In this document: positions 27,056-35,247 of the stretch, piece after piece
How the letters are laid out: every line of letters starts with the position of its first letter
How positions within the stretch are numbered: position 1 is the stretch's first letter
Made by a program: the position numbers and the translations under genes
Source: Streptomyces werraensis
Lineage (GTDB): Bacteria; Actinomycetota; Actinomycetes; Streptomycetales; Streptomycetaceae
Assembly: GCA_014656175.1 (NCBI GenBank)
Contig: BNBX01000006.1
Coordinates: forward strand, 1 to 64,000
Reading direction: 5' to 3'
Length of the DNA: 64,000 nucleotides
The notes under the pieces: generated by a model
What the model saw: only the letters and a program-made list of their open reading frames with translations
Database searches by the model: none
Told to the model about the DNA's origin: nothing

Positions 27056-28471
27056 TCATCCCTCCGTCGGCCTCAGAGCCACCGAAACCGCATCCGCGGC
27101 CCTCTGCGCCAGCAGCGTCGTCGAGTGGCCGTCCAGGTACGGCAGTACCACCGCCTGCCCACCCCACGCCCGGAGTGCGGCCGCCTCAGGCAGATCCTGC
27201 ACGGAGTAGTCCCCGCCCTTGACCCACACATCGGGCCGCAGCCGCTCCAGCACCCTCTCCGGCGTGTCCTCCTCGAAGATCACCACCGCGTCCACACTGC
27301 CCAGCGCGGCCAGCACCTTCGCCCGGTCCGTGGCCGGGGTCAGGGGGCGGCCCGGGCCCTTGCGGCGGGTGACGGAGGCGTCGGAGTTCAGGCAGACGAT
27401 CAGGCAGTCGCCGATCCGCCGGGCGCTCTCCAGCAGGCCCACGTGACCGGCGTGCACCAGGTCGAAGCAGCCGCCCGTGGCGACGACGGTGCCGCCCCGT
27501 GCCCGTACCTCCCGCGCCAGTTCGAACGCGTCGGCGGCCGGATCCTGGGCGGGGTCCGGGGCGACCGGCGTGTGCCAGAGGTCCGGGTTGCCCGCGCCGC
27601 CCGCCGCGACGAACGCGGCGGCCTCGGCCACCGCCCGCTGCAGCGCCTCCTCCGGCAGCAGCCCGTCCGCCAGCCCGGCGACCGTCGTCGCGGCGAAGCA
27701 GTCGCCCGCGCCGCAGGTGTCGCCGTCCGCGTGGAACGGCGCCGGGATCAGCATCGGCGTGCCGCCGCCCGGCCGGGTCAGCAGCACACCCCGCTCGCCG
27801 AGCGTCACGGCGACGCCCGCCGCCCGCCAGCGCTCGGCGAGTTCGGTGCCGCGCTCGGCGAAGGCGCCCAGCGAGTCGCCCGACACGCCGGGCTTGCCCG
27901 CGCACAGCGCGACCGCCTCACCCGCGTTGGGCGTGACGAGGCGGGCCCCCGCCACCGGCGTCTCGCCGCGCGGGTGGGGATCCCACACCACGGGGGTGCG
28001 CCGGGCGGCCTCCTCCAGATGCGGGCGGACCGCGCCGGCGGTGTGCCGGCCGTAGTCGGCGACGAGGACGGCGTGCGCGTCGGCCAGCGCGTTACGCACC
28101 GCCTCGTCCGGCTCGCCCGGCGTCCCGCCGCCCCGGTCGATGCGCACCAGCGGCCGCCCGCCCGCGAGAACGCGCGTCTTCACCGGCAGGGTGCCGTGCA
28201 GCGGAAGCTCCAGCAGCCGTACCCGCCCGCCGAGCTGCTGGCGCACGGCCTCGCTCGCGGGGTCGTCGCCGAGCGCGGTCACCAGGACCACGTCCCGGCC
28301 CCCGCGCGCGGCGAGGGCGGCGGCCAGCCCGGCGCCGCCCGGGTGCCTGTGGTCCCCGGTGACGTCGACGACCGGGGCGGGCGCGTCGGGGGCCAGCCGG
28401 GTGGCGACCCCCTCGATGTCCTCGTCGAGCAGGACGTCGCCCACCACCACCAGCGGTTCGGGACCGGTCAT
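27056..28471 (-). CDS. hldE: Bifunctional heptose-7-P kinase / heptose-1-P nucleotidyltransferase
   Basis: A 471-aa fusion. The N-terminal ~310 residues are a PfkB-type sugar kinase (GDVLLDEDIEG; HPGGAGLAAALAARGG; catalytic FHADGDTCGAGDCFAA). The C-terminal ~140 are a cytidylyltransferase-fold domain (GGCFDLVHAGHVGLLE, VCLNSDASVTRRKGPGRPL, VWVKGGDYS). HldE phosphorylates D-glycero-D-manno-heptose-7-phosphate at C1 and then activates it with a nucleotide. The ATG overlaps the gmhA stop (ATGA). The gene is last in a minus-strand sugar operon. ADP versus GDP specificity cannot be read from the sequence. Confidence 0.92.
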   Translation of the reverse strand: MTGPEPLVVVGDVLLDEDIEGVATRLAPDAPAPVVDVTGDHRHPGGAGLAAALAARGGRDVVLVTALGDDPASEAVRQQLGGRVRLLELPLHGTLPVKTRVLAGGRPLVRIDRGGGTPGEPDEAVRNALADAHAVLVADYGRHTAGAVRPHLEEAARRTPVVWDPHPRGETPVAGARLVTPNAGEAVALCAGKPGVSGDSLGAFAERGTELAERWRAAGVAVTLGERGVLLTRPGGGTPMLIPAPFHADGDTCGAGDCFAATTVAGLADGLLPEEALQRAVAEAAAFVAAGGAGNPDLWHTPVAPDPAQDPAADAFELAREVRARGGTVVATGGCFDLVHAGHVGLLESARRIGDCLIVCLNSDASVTRRKGPGRPLTPATDRAKVLAALGSVDAVVIFEEDTPERVLERLRPDVWVKGGDYSVQDLPEAAALRAWGGQAVVLPYLDGHSTTLLAQRAADAVSVALRPTEG

Positions 28472-29094
28472 GTCAGCCTCCCGGGAACGGCCGCCACGGT
28501 CCGCGCCGCAGGCGCGGCCACGGCGGCGTCGAAACACTCGCAGAGCAGGTGCACGGCGACCAGATGGACCTCCTGCACGGTCGCGGTCGAGGCCGCCGCC
28601 ACGCACAGGCTCTCGTCGGCGGCCTCCATCAGCGGGTTGGGGCCGGGGCCGGTCAGCGCCCACACCGCGAGCCCGGCCCGCCTGGCCGCCACCGCGGCGG
28701 CGATGAGGTTGGCGCTGCGCCCCGAGGTGGACAGCAGCATCAGCACGTCGCCGGGACGTCCGTGCGCGGCGACCTGACGGGCGTAGACGTGGTCGAAGCC
28801 GTAGTCGTTGCCGATGGCGGTGACGCTGGAGGTCTCCGCGTGCAGGGCGAGCGCCGAGTAGGCGGGCCGCTCGCTGCGGTAGCGGCCGACCAGCTCGGCG
28901 GTGAGGTGCTGGGCCTGGGCGGCGCTGCCGCCGTTGCCCGCGGCCAGCAGCCGGCCGCCGCCGGTGAGGACGGAGGCGAGCCGGCCGCCCCAGTCGGAGA
29001 TCCGGGGCAGACCGTGCCGGCCGAGCCCGTCGAGGGCGTCCTGGAGGGACCGGCAGTGCAGACGGGCGGCGTCGAGCGCGGGGTGTTCGGTCAT
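28468..29094 (-). CDS. gmhA: Sedoheptulose-7-phosphate isomerase (SIS domain)
   Basis: A 208-aa SIS-fold enzyme. AAGNGGSAAQAQHLTAELVGRY is the GmhA signature with zinc and substrate residues. DVLMLLSTSGRSANLIAAA is the SIS phosphate-binding loop, and STATVQEVHLVAVHLLCE the C-terminal helix. It converts sedoheptulose-7-P to D-glycero-D-manno-heptose-7-P, the substrate of the neighbouring HldE. ATG 29094 (MTEHPALDAARL) fits the family N-terminus but has a distant ribosome site; a TTG at 29151 is the alternative. It overlaps hldE by four bases. Confidence 0.9.
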   Translation of the reverse strand: MTEHPALDAARLHCRSLQDALDGLGRHGLPRISDWGGRLASVLTGGGRLLAAGNGGSAAQAQHLTAELVGRYRSERPAYSALALHAETSSVTAIGNDYGFDHVYARQVAAHGRPGDVLMLLSTSGRSANLIAAAVAARRAGLAVWALTGPGPNPLMEAADESLCVAAASTATVQEVHLVAVHLLCECFDAAVAAPAARTVAAVPGRLT

Positions 29095-29203
29095 GGTGTG
29101 TCGGGCGCGCCGCCCTCCGGGGACGGCGACGGCGCCCGCACCTCCTTCCAACGTCGGACGTCTGCGGCCCGGTCGGGCCTGGGCTGGGCCGGTCCTGGTC
29201 GTG

Positions 29204-30460
29204 TCAGCCGGCTTTGGTCATCCTGGTCACGGCCGGCTCGCTGTCGAGGACCTCGCAGTAGGCCGCCTCCGTGGCGGCGGCGATCTTCGCCCACCCGTAG
29301 CGGGCGAGCACCCGGCGGCGGCCCGCCACCCCGCAGGCCTCGCGGCCGGCCGGGTCGGCGAGCAGGCTCGCGACGGCGGCGGCCAGCGCCTCGGGGTCGC
29401 CGGGCGGCACGAGCCGTCCGGTGGCCGGGTCGGCGACCGTGTCGAGCTGGCCGCCGACCGCGCTGGCCACCACGGGACGGCCGCAGGCCATGGCCTCCAG
29501 CGGGACGATGCCGAAGGGCTCGTAGTCGGCGGGGCAGAGCACCACGTCGGCGGAGCGCAGCAGTGCCGGCACGCGTTCGGCGTCCACCCCGCCGAGGAAC
29601 CGCACCCGGTCGGCGACCCCCGCGTCCCGCGCGACCGCGCGCAGCCGGCGCACCTCCGGGTCGTCGTCGAGGCGCTCCGCGGGGGGCCCGCCGGCCACCA
29701 GCAGTTCGGTCCCGGGCAGCAGGGCCAGCGCGGCCACCGACACGGCGGCGCCCTTGCGCGGCACCAGCCGCCCCAGTTGCACCAGCCGGTGGCGGTGCGG
29801 GCCGCGCGCCCACCGCGGGCCGAGCGGCGTGAAGCGTTCGGTGTCCACGCCGCACGGCACGACGCCGATCCGGTCCGCGGGCACGCCCATCCGGACCAGT
29901 TCGGCGACCTCGTCACGGCAGGTGGCGACGACCCGGTCGCAGCCGGTGCCCACCTCGATCTCGCAGCCGATCCGCTCCGGCGGGCTGGTGTCGGCGTCGC
30001 CCTGGTGACGGCGCTTCACCGTGCCCAGCGCGTGATACGTGTGCAGCAGCGGCAGCCCCACCTCCCGGGCCGCGCCCAGCGAGGCCAGCCCGGACATCCA
30101 GTAGTGGGAGTGCACCACGTCCGGGGTGCGGGCCCGCCACTCCCGGACGAGGACGCGCGCGAAGGCGTCCATGTACGGCAGCAGCCGGTCCTTGGGCACC
30201 GGCTCGGCGGGCCCGGCGGTGACGTGATGCACCTCCACGCGCTCGCCCAGCCGCACCCGGTCCGGCAGATCGGGCGCGTCGCGGCGGGTGTGCACCGTGA
30301 CGCGGTGTCCGCGGTCGGCGAGCGCCCTGGCCAGGGCGGCGACGTGGACGTTCTGGCCTCCGGCGTCCACCCCGCCGAGCGCGGCGAGGGGACTGGCGTG
30401 TTCCGAGACGAGCGCGATCGACAGCACGCCCGGGGGGACAGGGGCGAGGTCCGCGGTCAT
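29204..30460 (-). CDS. GT4-family glycosyltransferase
   Basis: A 418-aa GT-B enzyme. The N-terminal domain holds LALVSEHASPLAALGGVDAGGQNVHV-type residues (the GGQNVHVAALARAL donor/acceptor loop), HSHYWMSG and HTYHALGTVKRRH. These are features of the sucrose-phosphate synthase/MshA-like branch. The C-terminal domain has LVQLGRLVPRKG and the E-x7-E motif in YEPFGIVPLEAMACG. It transfers a sugar from a nucleotide donor; with heptose genes beside it, a heptose or related sugar is plausible. GGAGGTGAGCCC precedes ATG 30460. Confidence 0.88.
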   Translation of the reverse strand: MTADLAPVPPGVLSIALVSEHASPLAALGGVDAGGQNVHVAALARALADRGHRVTVHTRRDAPDLPDRVRLGERVEVHHVTAGPAEPVPKDRLLPYMDAFARVLVREWRARTPDVVHSHYWMSGLASLGAAREVGLPLLHTYHALGTVKRRHQGDADTSPPERIGCEIEVGTGCDRVVATCRDEVAELVRMGVPADRIGVVPCGVDTERFTPLGPRWARGPHRHRLVQLGRLVPRKGAAVSVAALALLPGTELLVAGGPPAERLDDDPEVRRLRAVARDAGVADRVRFLGGVDAERVPALLRSADVVLCPADYEPFGIVPLEAMACGRPVVASAVGGQLDTVADPATGRLVPPGDPEALAAAVASLLADPAGREACGVAGRRRVLARYGWAKIAAATEAAYCEVLDSEPAVTRMTKAG

Positions 30461-30606
30461 GGGCTCACCTCCGTGATCGGTCGCGGCCGGGGTGCGGACA
30501 CCGCCGCCCGCGGATCGGGTTCCGGCCGCGGCTGCGGCCGGGAGCGTGCCCGGGGCGCCCGCCGGGGCCCGTCGGGGGCCGGGGGCGGGCAGGGCCGGCT
30601 GGTCAT
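30457..30606 (-). CDS. Possible 49-aa coupling peptide between two glycosyltransferases
   Basis: An ATG at 30606 overlaps the GT2 stop and its own TGA overlaps the GT4 ATG. The frame exactly bridges the gap with ATGA overlaps at both ends. The product is Pro/Arg-rich and low in complexity, starting MTSRPCPPPAPDGPRRAP, and its own ribosome site is poor. It may serve only to carry ribosomes between the two genes, or be chance. Confidence 0.25.
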   Translation of the reverse strand: MTSRPCPPPAPDGPRRAPRARSRPQPRPEPDPRAAVSAPRPRPITEVSP

Positions 30607-31661
30607 GTCGGCATCCGTTCGCCGGCCGGCGCCGCGGAGGGCGACGGGGGCACGGCCCGGTGACGGTGGGCGGGCGTGGCGCGGTGCCGCACCTGTCCGC
30701 GCAACCAGTGCCAGGCGGCGGCCGGCGGGACGAGCGCGCTGGTGAGGACCATGGTGACGATCTCGTCCCGGGTGCGCGGACCCGGGAGGATCCGGACCAG
30801 GGCGAACTCGGCGGTCCCGGCGAGCCATCCGGCGGCGCACGCCGTGGCCGCGCGCGGGCGCCCGGTCAGCGCGCACACCGCCGCCGCGAGCCCGGCCGAC
30901 GTCACCGCCAGGTGCAGCGGGAGGCGGCCCCGGGGAGCCTCGGCCCGCCGCCACCAGTCCCGCCCGTGCAGCCGGGTCATCAGCACGTCGTCCGCGTTGC
31001 CCGCCTGGAGCCGCACGGAGACCCACCGGTCCGCCGGCCGCACCGGGTGCGTGGTCGTACGGCGCCCCTCCGCCAGCGTCCAGCCGGCGTCGAGCACCCG
31101 CAGCGCCAGGTCCGCGTCCTCCCGGAAGGCCCGGCGGAACCGTTCGTCGAAGCCCCCGACCGCCTCCAGCGCCTTGCGCCGGTACGCCATGTCGGCGGTG
31201 ATCCAGCGCGCCCCGGCGAGTCCGGCGACGTTGCGTTCCCAGTCGGTGGGCGCCCGGTCCACGGGCAGCGGCACCTCGACGCGCGCGGTGATCCCGGCGG
31301 TCGCCGAGCTCGCCCCGGCGAGGTCGAGCGCGAGGTCGTCGGCCCAGGTGGGGCCCGGCACCACGTCGTCGTCGAGGAACACGATCCACGGCGCGTCCCC
31401 GGCGGCCAGCCGGCCGGCGTTGCGGGCGGCGGCCGGCCCGCGCGCCCCGCCGCGCACCACGACGGTCCTGGACCGCAGGGCGGGCGGCACGGACGCGGTG
31501 AGCGGCACGGCCGGGTCCCGGCGGTCGTCCACCAGCACGACCCGCGTCGGACGCGGACCCTCCGACTCGGCCAAGGCCCGCAGGCACGCCGCGAGCGACG
31601 GGCGGCCCAGGGTGGGCACCACCACCGCGTACTCCCCGGCGGGAGCGGCCGGCCCGGTCAT
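30603..31661 (-). CDS. GT2-family glycosyltransferase with C-terminal membrane helices
   Basis: A 352-aa GT-A enzyme. VVVPTLGRPSLAACLRAL is the nucleotide-binding start, VVLVDDRRD the first acidic motif and IVFLDDDVVP the metal-binding DxD-type motif. GGFDERFRRAFREDADLALR provides the ED catalytic motif. Two hydrophobic stretches after residue 240 (LPLHLAVTSAGLAAAVCAL; EIVTMVLTSALVPPAAAWHWL) suggest membrane attachment. The start codon overlaps the stop of the carbamoyltransferase gene (ATGA). The acceptor is unknown. Confidence 0.88.
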   Translation of the reverse strand: MTGPAAPAGEYAVVVPTLGRPSLAACLRALAESEGPRPTRVVLVDDRRDPAVPLTASVPPALRSRTVVVRGGARGPAAARNAGRLAAGDAPWIVFLDDDVVPGPTWADDLALDLAGASSATAGITARVEVPLPVDRAPTDWERNVAGLAGARWITADMAYRRKALEAVGGFDERFRRAFREDADLALRVLDAGWTLAEGRRTTTHPVRPADRWVSVRLQAGNADDVLMTRLHGRDWWRRAEAPRGRLPLHLAVTSAGLAAAVCALTGRPRAATACAAGWLAGTAEFALVRILPGPRTRDEIVTMVLTSALVPPAAAWHWLRGQVRHRATPAHRHRAVPPSPSAAPAGERMPT

Positions 31662-33328
31662 CGCGCCGCCTCCTCGCCGCCGTCACCGGTGCGGAACAGC
31701 GCGCCGCGCCGTACCGCGTACGGGCCGATGGCCAGCAGGTCCACCGGGGAGGAGCCGAAGCACTCCAGGGCGTCGCGCGGATCGTCCACCATGGGGCGGC
31801 CCGCCGTGTTCAGGCTGGTGTTGACGACGACGGGCAGCCCGGTCAGCCGTTCGAACTCGCGCAGCATCCGCGCCAGCAGCGGCTCGCGCGCCGGGTCGAC
31901 CGTCTGGATGCGGGCGGTGCCGTCGACGTGCACCACGGCGGGCACGCGGTCCCGCCAGGCGGGCGCCACGTCGTGCACGAACAGCATGTACGGGCTGGGC
32001 AGCGGCCCGTCGAAGATCTCCGCCGCCCGGTCGGCGAGCACCATCGGCGCGACCGGCCGGAACTGCTCGCGGCCCTTCACGTCGTTGAGCCGCTCCAGGT
32101 TCCCCGCGTGCCCGGGGTGGGCGAGCAGGGACCGGTGGCCGAGCGCCCGGGGCCCGTACTCGCTGCGCCCCTGGAACCAGGCCACGATGCCGTTGCCGGC
32201 CAGCGCCCGGGCCACGGTGACGGCGATGTCCTCCGGCTTCTCGCAGGGCACGGCGGCCGTCTTCAGCCACGCGCCCAGCTCCGCGTCGGACCAGTCCCGG
32301 CCCAGGTCGGCGCCGTTCATCGGCTCGGGCGCGTCCCCGGCCCCGGCGGACAGCAGCAGGGCGCCGCCGAGCGCCGTCCCCGCGTCGCCGGCCGCGGGCT
32401 GCACCCACACCCGGGAGAACGGACCCTCCCGGGCGATGCGGGAGTTGGCGACGCAGTTCAGCGCCACGCCTCCGGCGAGGGTGAGCACCGAGTCGTGGGT
32501 ACGGCCGTGCACCCAGCGGACCAGATCGAGCAGGGTCTCCTCCAGCACGGCCTGGGCGCTCGCGGCGACGTCGGCGTGGTCCTGGGTCCACGGCTCGTCC
32601 GGACCGCGCGGCGCGCACAGTTCCGCCCACGGCACCCCGCTGGCGTGGAAGCCGCCGTCGCCCGTCGGATACACGTACCGGCGCAGCTCGGGCAGCATGC
32701 GCGGGGTGCCGTGGGAGGCGAGCGCCATCACCTTGAACTCGTCGGAGGAGCGCAGGAAGCCGAGGTGTTCGGTCAGCTCCTCGTAGACGAGGCCCAGCGA
32801 GTGGGGGAGGTCCTGGGCGCGCAGCGGTTCGAGCCGGCCGCCGACGCGGCGCGCGGCCAGGTGGGAGGCGCGCTCGCCGCGACCGTCCAGCACCAGCACG
32901 GAGCAGGTGTCGGCGTCGGGGGCGGCGTAGGCGCCGGACGCGGCGTGCGCCATGTGGTGCGGGACGAAGCGCACCGTCTCCGGGTCGAGTCCGGGCAGCG
33001 CGGTCCGCAGGAAGTTCGGCGCCTCCCGCGCGTAGGTGAGGCGCAGACGGTCCCAGGGGTCGTCGAGGCCCATCGCGTCGGCGGGGCGGGCCAGCGCCGG
33101 GTCGAAGGAGTACGCGACCGCGTCGAGGTCCTGGGGGCGCAGCCCGGCCCGCTTCAGGCACCAGGCGGCGGCCTGTTCGGGCAGTTCCCAGGCGGAGAAG
33201 GGCAGCGGTCGCTTGCCGTGCTTGCGCCGGGAGAACCGCTCCTCCTCCGCGGCGGCGACGGTACGGCCGTCGATCACCAGGGCGGCCGCGGGGTCGTGGA
33301 ACAGGGCGTTGATGCCGAGGATGCGCAT
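31658..33328 (-). CDS. NodU/CmcH-family carbamoyltransferase
   Basis: A 556-aa enzyme that places a carbamoyl group from carbamoyl phosphate on a hydroxyl, usually of a sugar. MRILGINALFHDPAAALV is the Kae1-like ASKHA start. VPHHMAHAASGAY gives the metal-binding HxxxH. GVALNCVANSRI and AAGDAGTALGGA are nucleotide-binding. The C-terminal carbamoyltransferase domain shows GRSEYGPRALGHRSLLAHP and FRPVAPMVL. ATG 33328 follows AAAGG. In this operon it probably decorates a heptose-containing glycan or metabolite. Confidence 0.92.
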   Translation of the reverse strand: MRILGINALFHDPAAALVIDGRTVAAAEEERFSRRKHGKRPLPFSAWELPEQAAAWCLKRAGLRPQDLDAVAYSFDPALARPADAMGLDDPWDRLRLTYAREAPNFLRTALPGLDPETVRFVPHHMAHAASGAYAAPDADTCSVLVLDGRGERASHLAARRVGGRLEPLRAQDLPHSLGLVYEELTEHLGFLRSSDEFKVMALASHGTPRMLPELRRYVYPTGDGGFHASGVPWAELCAPRGPDEPWTQDHADVAASAQAVLEETLLDLVRWVHGRTHDSVLTLAGGVALNCVANSRIAREGPFSRVWVQPAAGDAGTALGGALLLSAGAGDAPEPMNGADLGRDWSDAELGAWLKTAAVPCEKPEDIAVTVARALAGNGIVAWFQGRSEYGPRALGHRSLLAHPGHAGNLERLNDVKGREQFRPVAPMVLADRAAEIFDGPLPSPYMLFVHDVAPAWRDRVPAVVHVDGTARIQTVDPAREPLLARMLREFERLTGLPVVVNTSLNTAGRPMVDDPRDALECFGSSPVDLLAIGPYAVRRGALFRTGDGGEEAAR

Positions 33329-33393
33329 GGCGGACGGACCTTTCGCGTGGGGGCGGCGGCCGGATCGGCCGCCCGGTCCTTCGGGCCGGCGGC

Positions 33394-34359
33394 TCAGTCG
33401 CGGGCCGCTTCGGCGCGGAACCAGTCGATCGTGCGGCGCAGGCCTTCCTCGGCGCCCACCCGCGGCTCCCAGCCGAGCTTGTCGCGGGCCAGCGTGATGT
33501 CGGGGCAGCGCACGGCCGGGTCGTCCACGGGGCGCTCGATGTAGCGCACCTCGGAGGAGGAACCGGCGAGGGCCACCACCAGGCGGGCCAGCGCGAGCAT
33601 GCTGATCTCGGAGGGGTTGCCGATGTTGACGGGACCGCGCAGACCGTGGGCGGCCGCCGCGAGGATGCCGGCGACGGTGTCGTCGACGTAGCACAGCGAA
33701 CGCGTCTGGCGGCCGTCGCCGGTCACGGTGAGCGGCTCGCCGGCGAGCGCCTGCCGCACGAACGTGGGCACCGCCCGGCCGTCGTGGCCGCGCATGCCGG
33801 GGCCGTACGTGTTGAACAGCCGCACGATGCAGGTGTCCGTGCCGTACGTCTCCGCGTGCGCGGTGGTCAGGGCCTCGCCGAACCGCTTCGCCTCGTCGTA
33901 CACGCTGCGCGGGCCGACCGGGTTCACGTTGCCCCAGTACCGCTCGTCCTGCGGGTTCTGCTGCGGGTCGCCGTACACCTCCGACGTCGACGCCAGCACG
34001 AACCGCGCCTCGGACTCATGGGCGAGGGTCAGGGCGTTGCTGGTGCCGGCGCTGCCCGTCTGCATGGTGTGCAGCGGCAGCCGCAGATAGTCCGCGGGGG
34101 AGGCGGGGGAGGCGAAGTGCAGCACCAGGTCGGGCCGGCGGCGCACCGGCAGCTCCTCCGCCACGTTCGCCTGCACGAGGGTGAACCCCGGCCGGTCGAG
34201 CAGCGGGGCGACGTTCTCGGGCCGTCCGGTGCTGAGATCGTCCACGCAGGTCACGGCCGCGCCCGCGTCGAGCAGGGCCTTGCACAGATGGGAGCCGACG
34301 AATCCGGCGCCGCCGGTCACGACGGCGTGCTCCCACTTCCGGGATATGGGGCTACTCAT
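33394..34359 (-). CDS. NAD-dependent nucleotide-sugar epimerase/dehydratase (UXS-like)
   Basis: A 321-aa short-chain dehydrogenase/reductase. VVTGGAGFVGSHLCKALLDAG is the Rossmann GxxGxxG. LVLHFASPASPADYLRLP, FVLASTSEVYGDP and SVYDEAKRFGEAL (YxxxK) strongly recall UDP-glucuronate decarboxylases, and FNTYGPGM with RSLCYVDDTV is substrate-binding. It may supply a pentose or epimerised sugar to the adjacent glycosyltransferases, or stand in for HldD. The start MSSPISRKWEHAVVTG (ATG 34359) is preferred over the longer open frame to 34395. It is probably first in the operon. Confidence 0.9.
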   Translation of the reverse strand: MSSPISRKWEHAVVTGGAGFVGSHLCKALLDAGAAVTCVDDLSTGRPENVAPLLDRPGFTLVQANVAEELPVRRRPDLVLHFASPASPADYLRLPLHTMQTGSAGTSNALTLAHESEARFVLASTSEVYGDPQQNPQDERYWGNVNPVGPRSVYDEAKRFGEALTTAHAETYGTDTCIVRLFNTYGPGMRGHDGRAVPTFVRQALAGEPLTVTGDGRQTRSLCYVDDTVAGILAAAAHGLRGPVNIGNPSEISMLALARLVVALAGSSSEVRYIERPVDDPAVRCPDITLARDKLGWEPRVGAEEGLRRTIDWFRAEAARD

Positions 34360-34602
34360 GCCCCACAGCGTCACCCGCACAGCGGCGGACGGCACGGTAG
34401 CTTGGTGCGGTCGAGTGAACTACGGAGGGTGAACACGCCGGTACCGGCGGGTCGCCGGGGCGGGAGGGGCGACGCTCGGCCCGCCCTGGAGCGACGGGCG
34501 CGGTGAGGCGCCGCGCGCCGTGGAGTGACGGCCCGGATGGGGTCTCGCGCGGCTGTCGGGCGGCGGGTTCGGGGGGAGCCGCGCTCAGGCGCGGCGGGCT
34601 GG

Positions 34603-35097
34603 TCACGCCGCCGGAGTGGACAGCTGTCCCAGACGCGCCAGCAACGACTCCTGGTGGAGGCGGGCCACCGGCGACAGGAGGTCCGGGTGACGGAGGAGCG
34701 TCGCTGAGCTGGTGTCCGTCGGGTCCGGGGAGAGGAGGCGGTGGTACTCGGCGGGGCCCGGGGGAAGGGCGGCGACCGCCCGGGCGGCAAGGGCCGGGTC
34801 GGCCAGCAGGCAGGCCGCCCAGCTCGCCACGACCTCGTCGACCCACGTGCGCCACGGCTCCGTGTCGAGACCCGCCGCGCCGGTGATCCCGTCGAGGCGG
34901 GCCGCGCCTCCGGGGCCGACGAGGCCCATGAGTTCCGCGTCCATCGGGGTGGGGTAGCGGAGCCGGGCCGCGACGGTCACGGCCTGGCGGGCCTGGATCT
35001 CGCACAGAGCGGCGGACAGCGCGCCGCCGGACGCGGGGAAGGAACGGGTCAGCCACTGCGCGGTGGCCGCTGTCACGGGGGAGAGGTGGGCTGGCAC
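34603..35097 (-). CDS. Hypothetical protein, about 160 aa
   Basis: An alanine/leucine-rich, predicted helical protein ending in HQESLLARLGQLSTPAA. Segments such as WRTWVDEVVASWAACLL and LARAVAALPPGPAEYHRLL-type helices look like folded coding sequence, and codon third positions are GC-rich. No domain is recognised. GTG 35097 and GTG 35076 are both possible starts, neither with a ribosome site. It is divergent from the P450 gene. Coding status is likely but not certain. Confidence 0.5.
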   Translation of the reverse strand: MPAHLSPVTAATAQWLTRSFPASGGALSAALCEIQARQAVTVAARLRYPTPMDAELMGLVGPGGAARLDGITGAAGLDTEPWRTWVDEVVASWAACLLADPALAARAVAALPPGPAEYHRLLSPDPTDTSSATLLRHPDLLSPVARLHQESLLARLGQLSTPAA

Positions 35098-35247
35098 TGC
35101 GGGTCCGTCCGAACCTGGAGGAAAAGGATGAGGACGCCGGCACCGTAATCCACGCCCCGTCCGCCCCGACGTGACCCGGGTCTCGATCCGCGCGTGGTCT
35201 GCGCCACGCCCGGGCGGGTGTGCCCCTCCCGTTCCGCGGAGTGTCCG

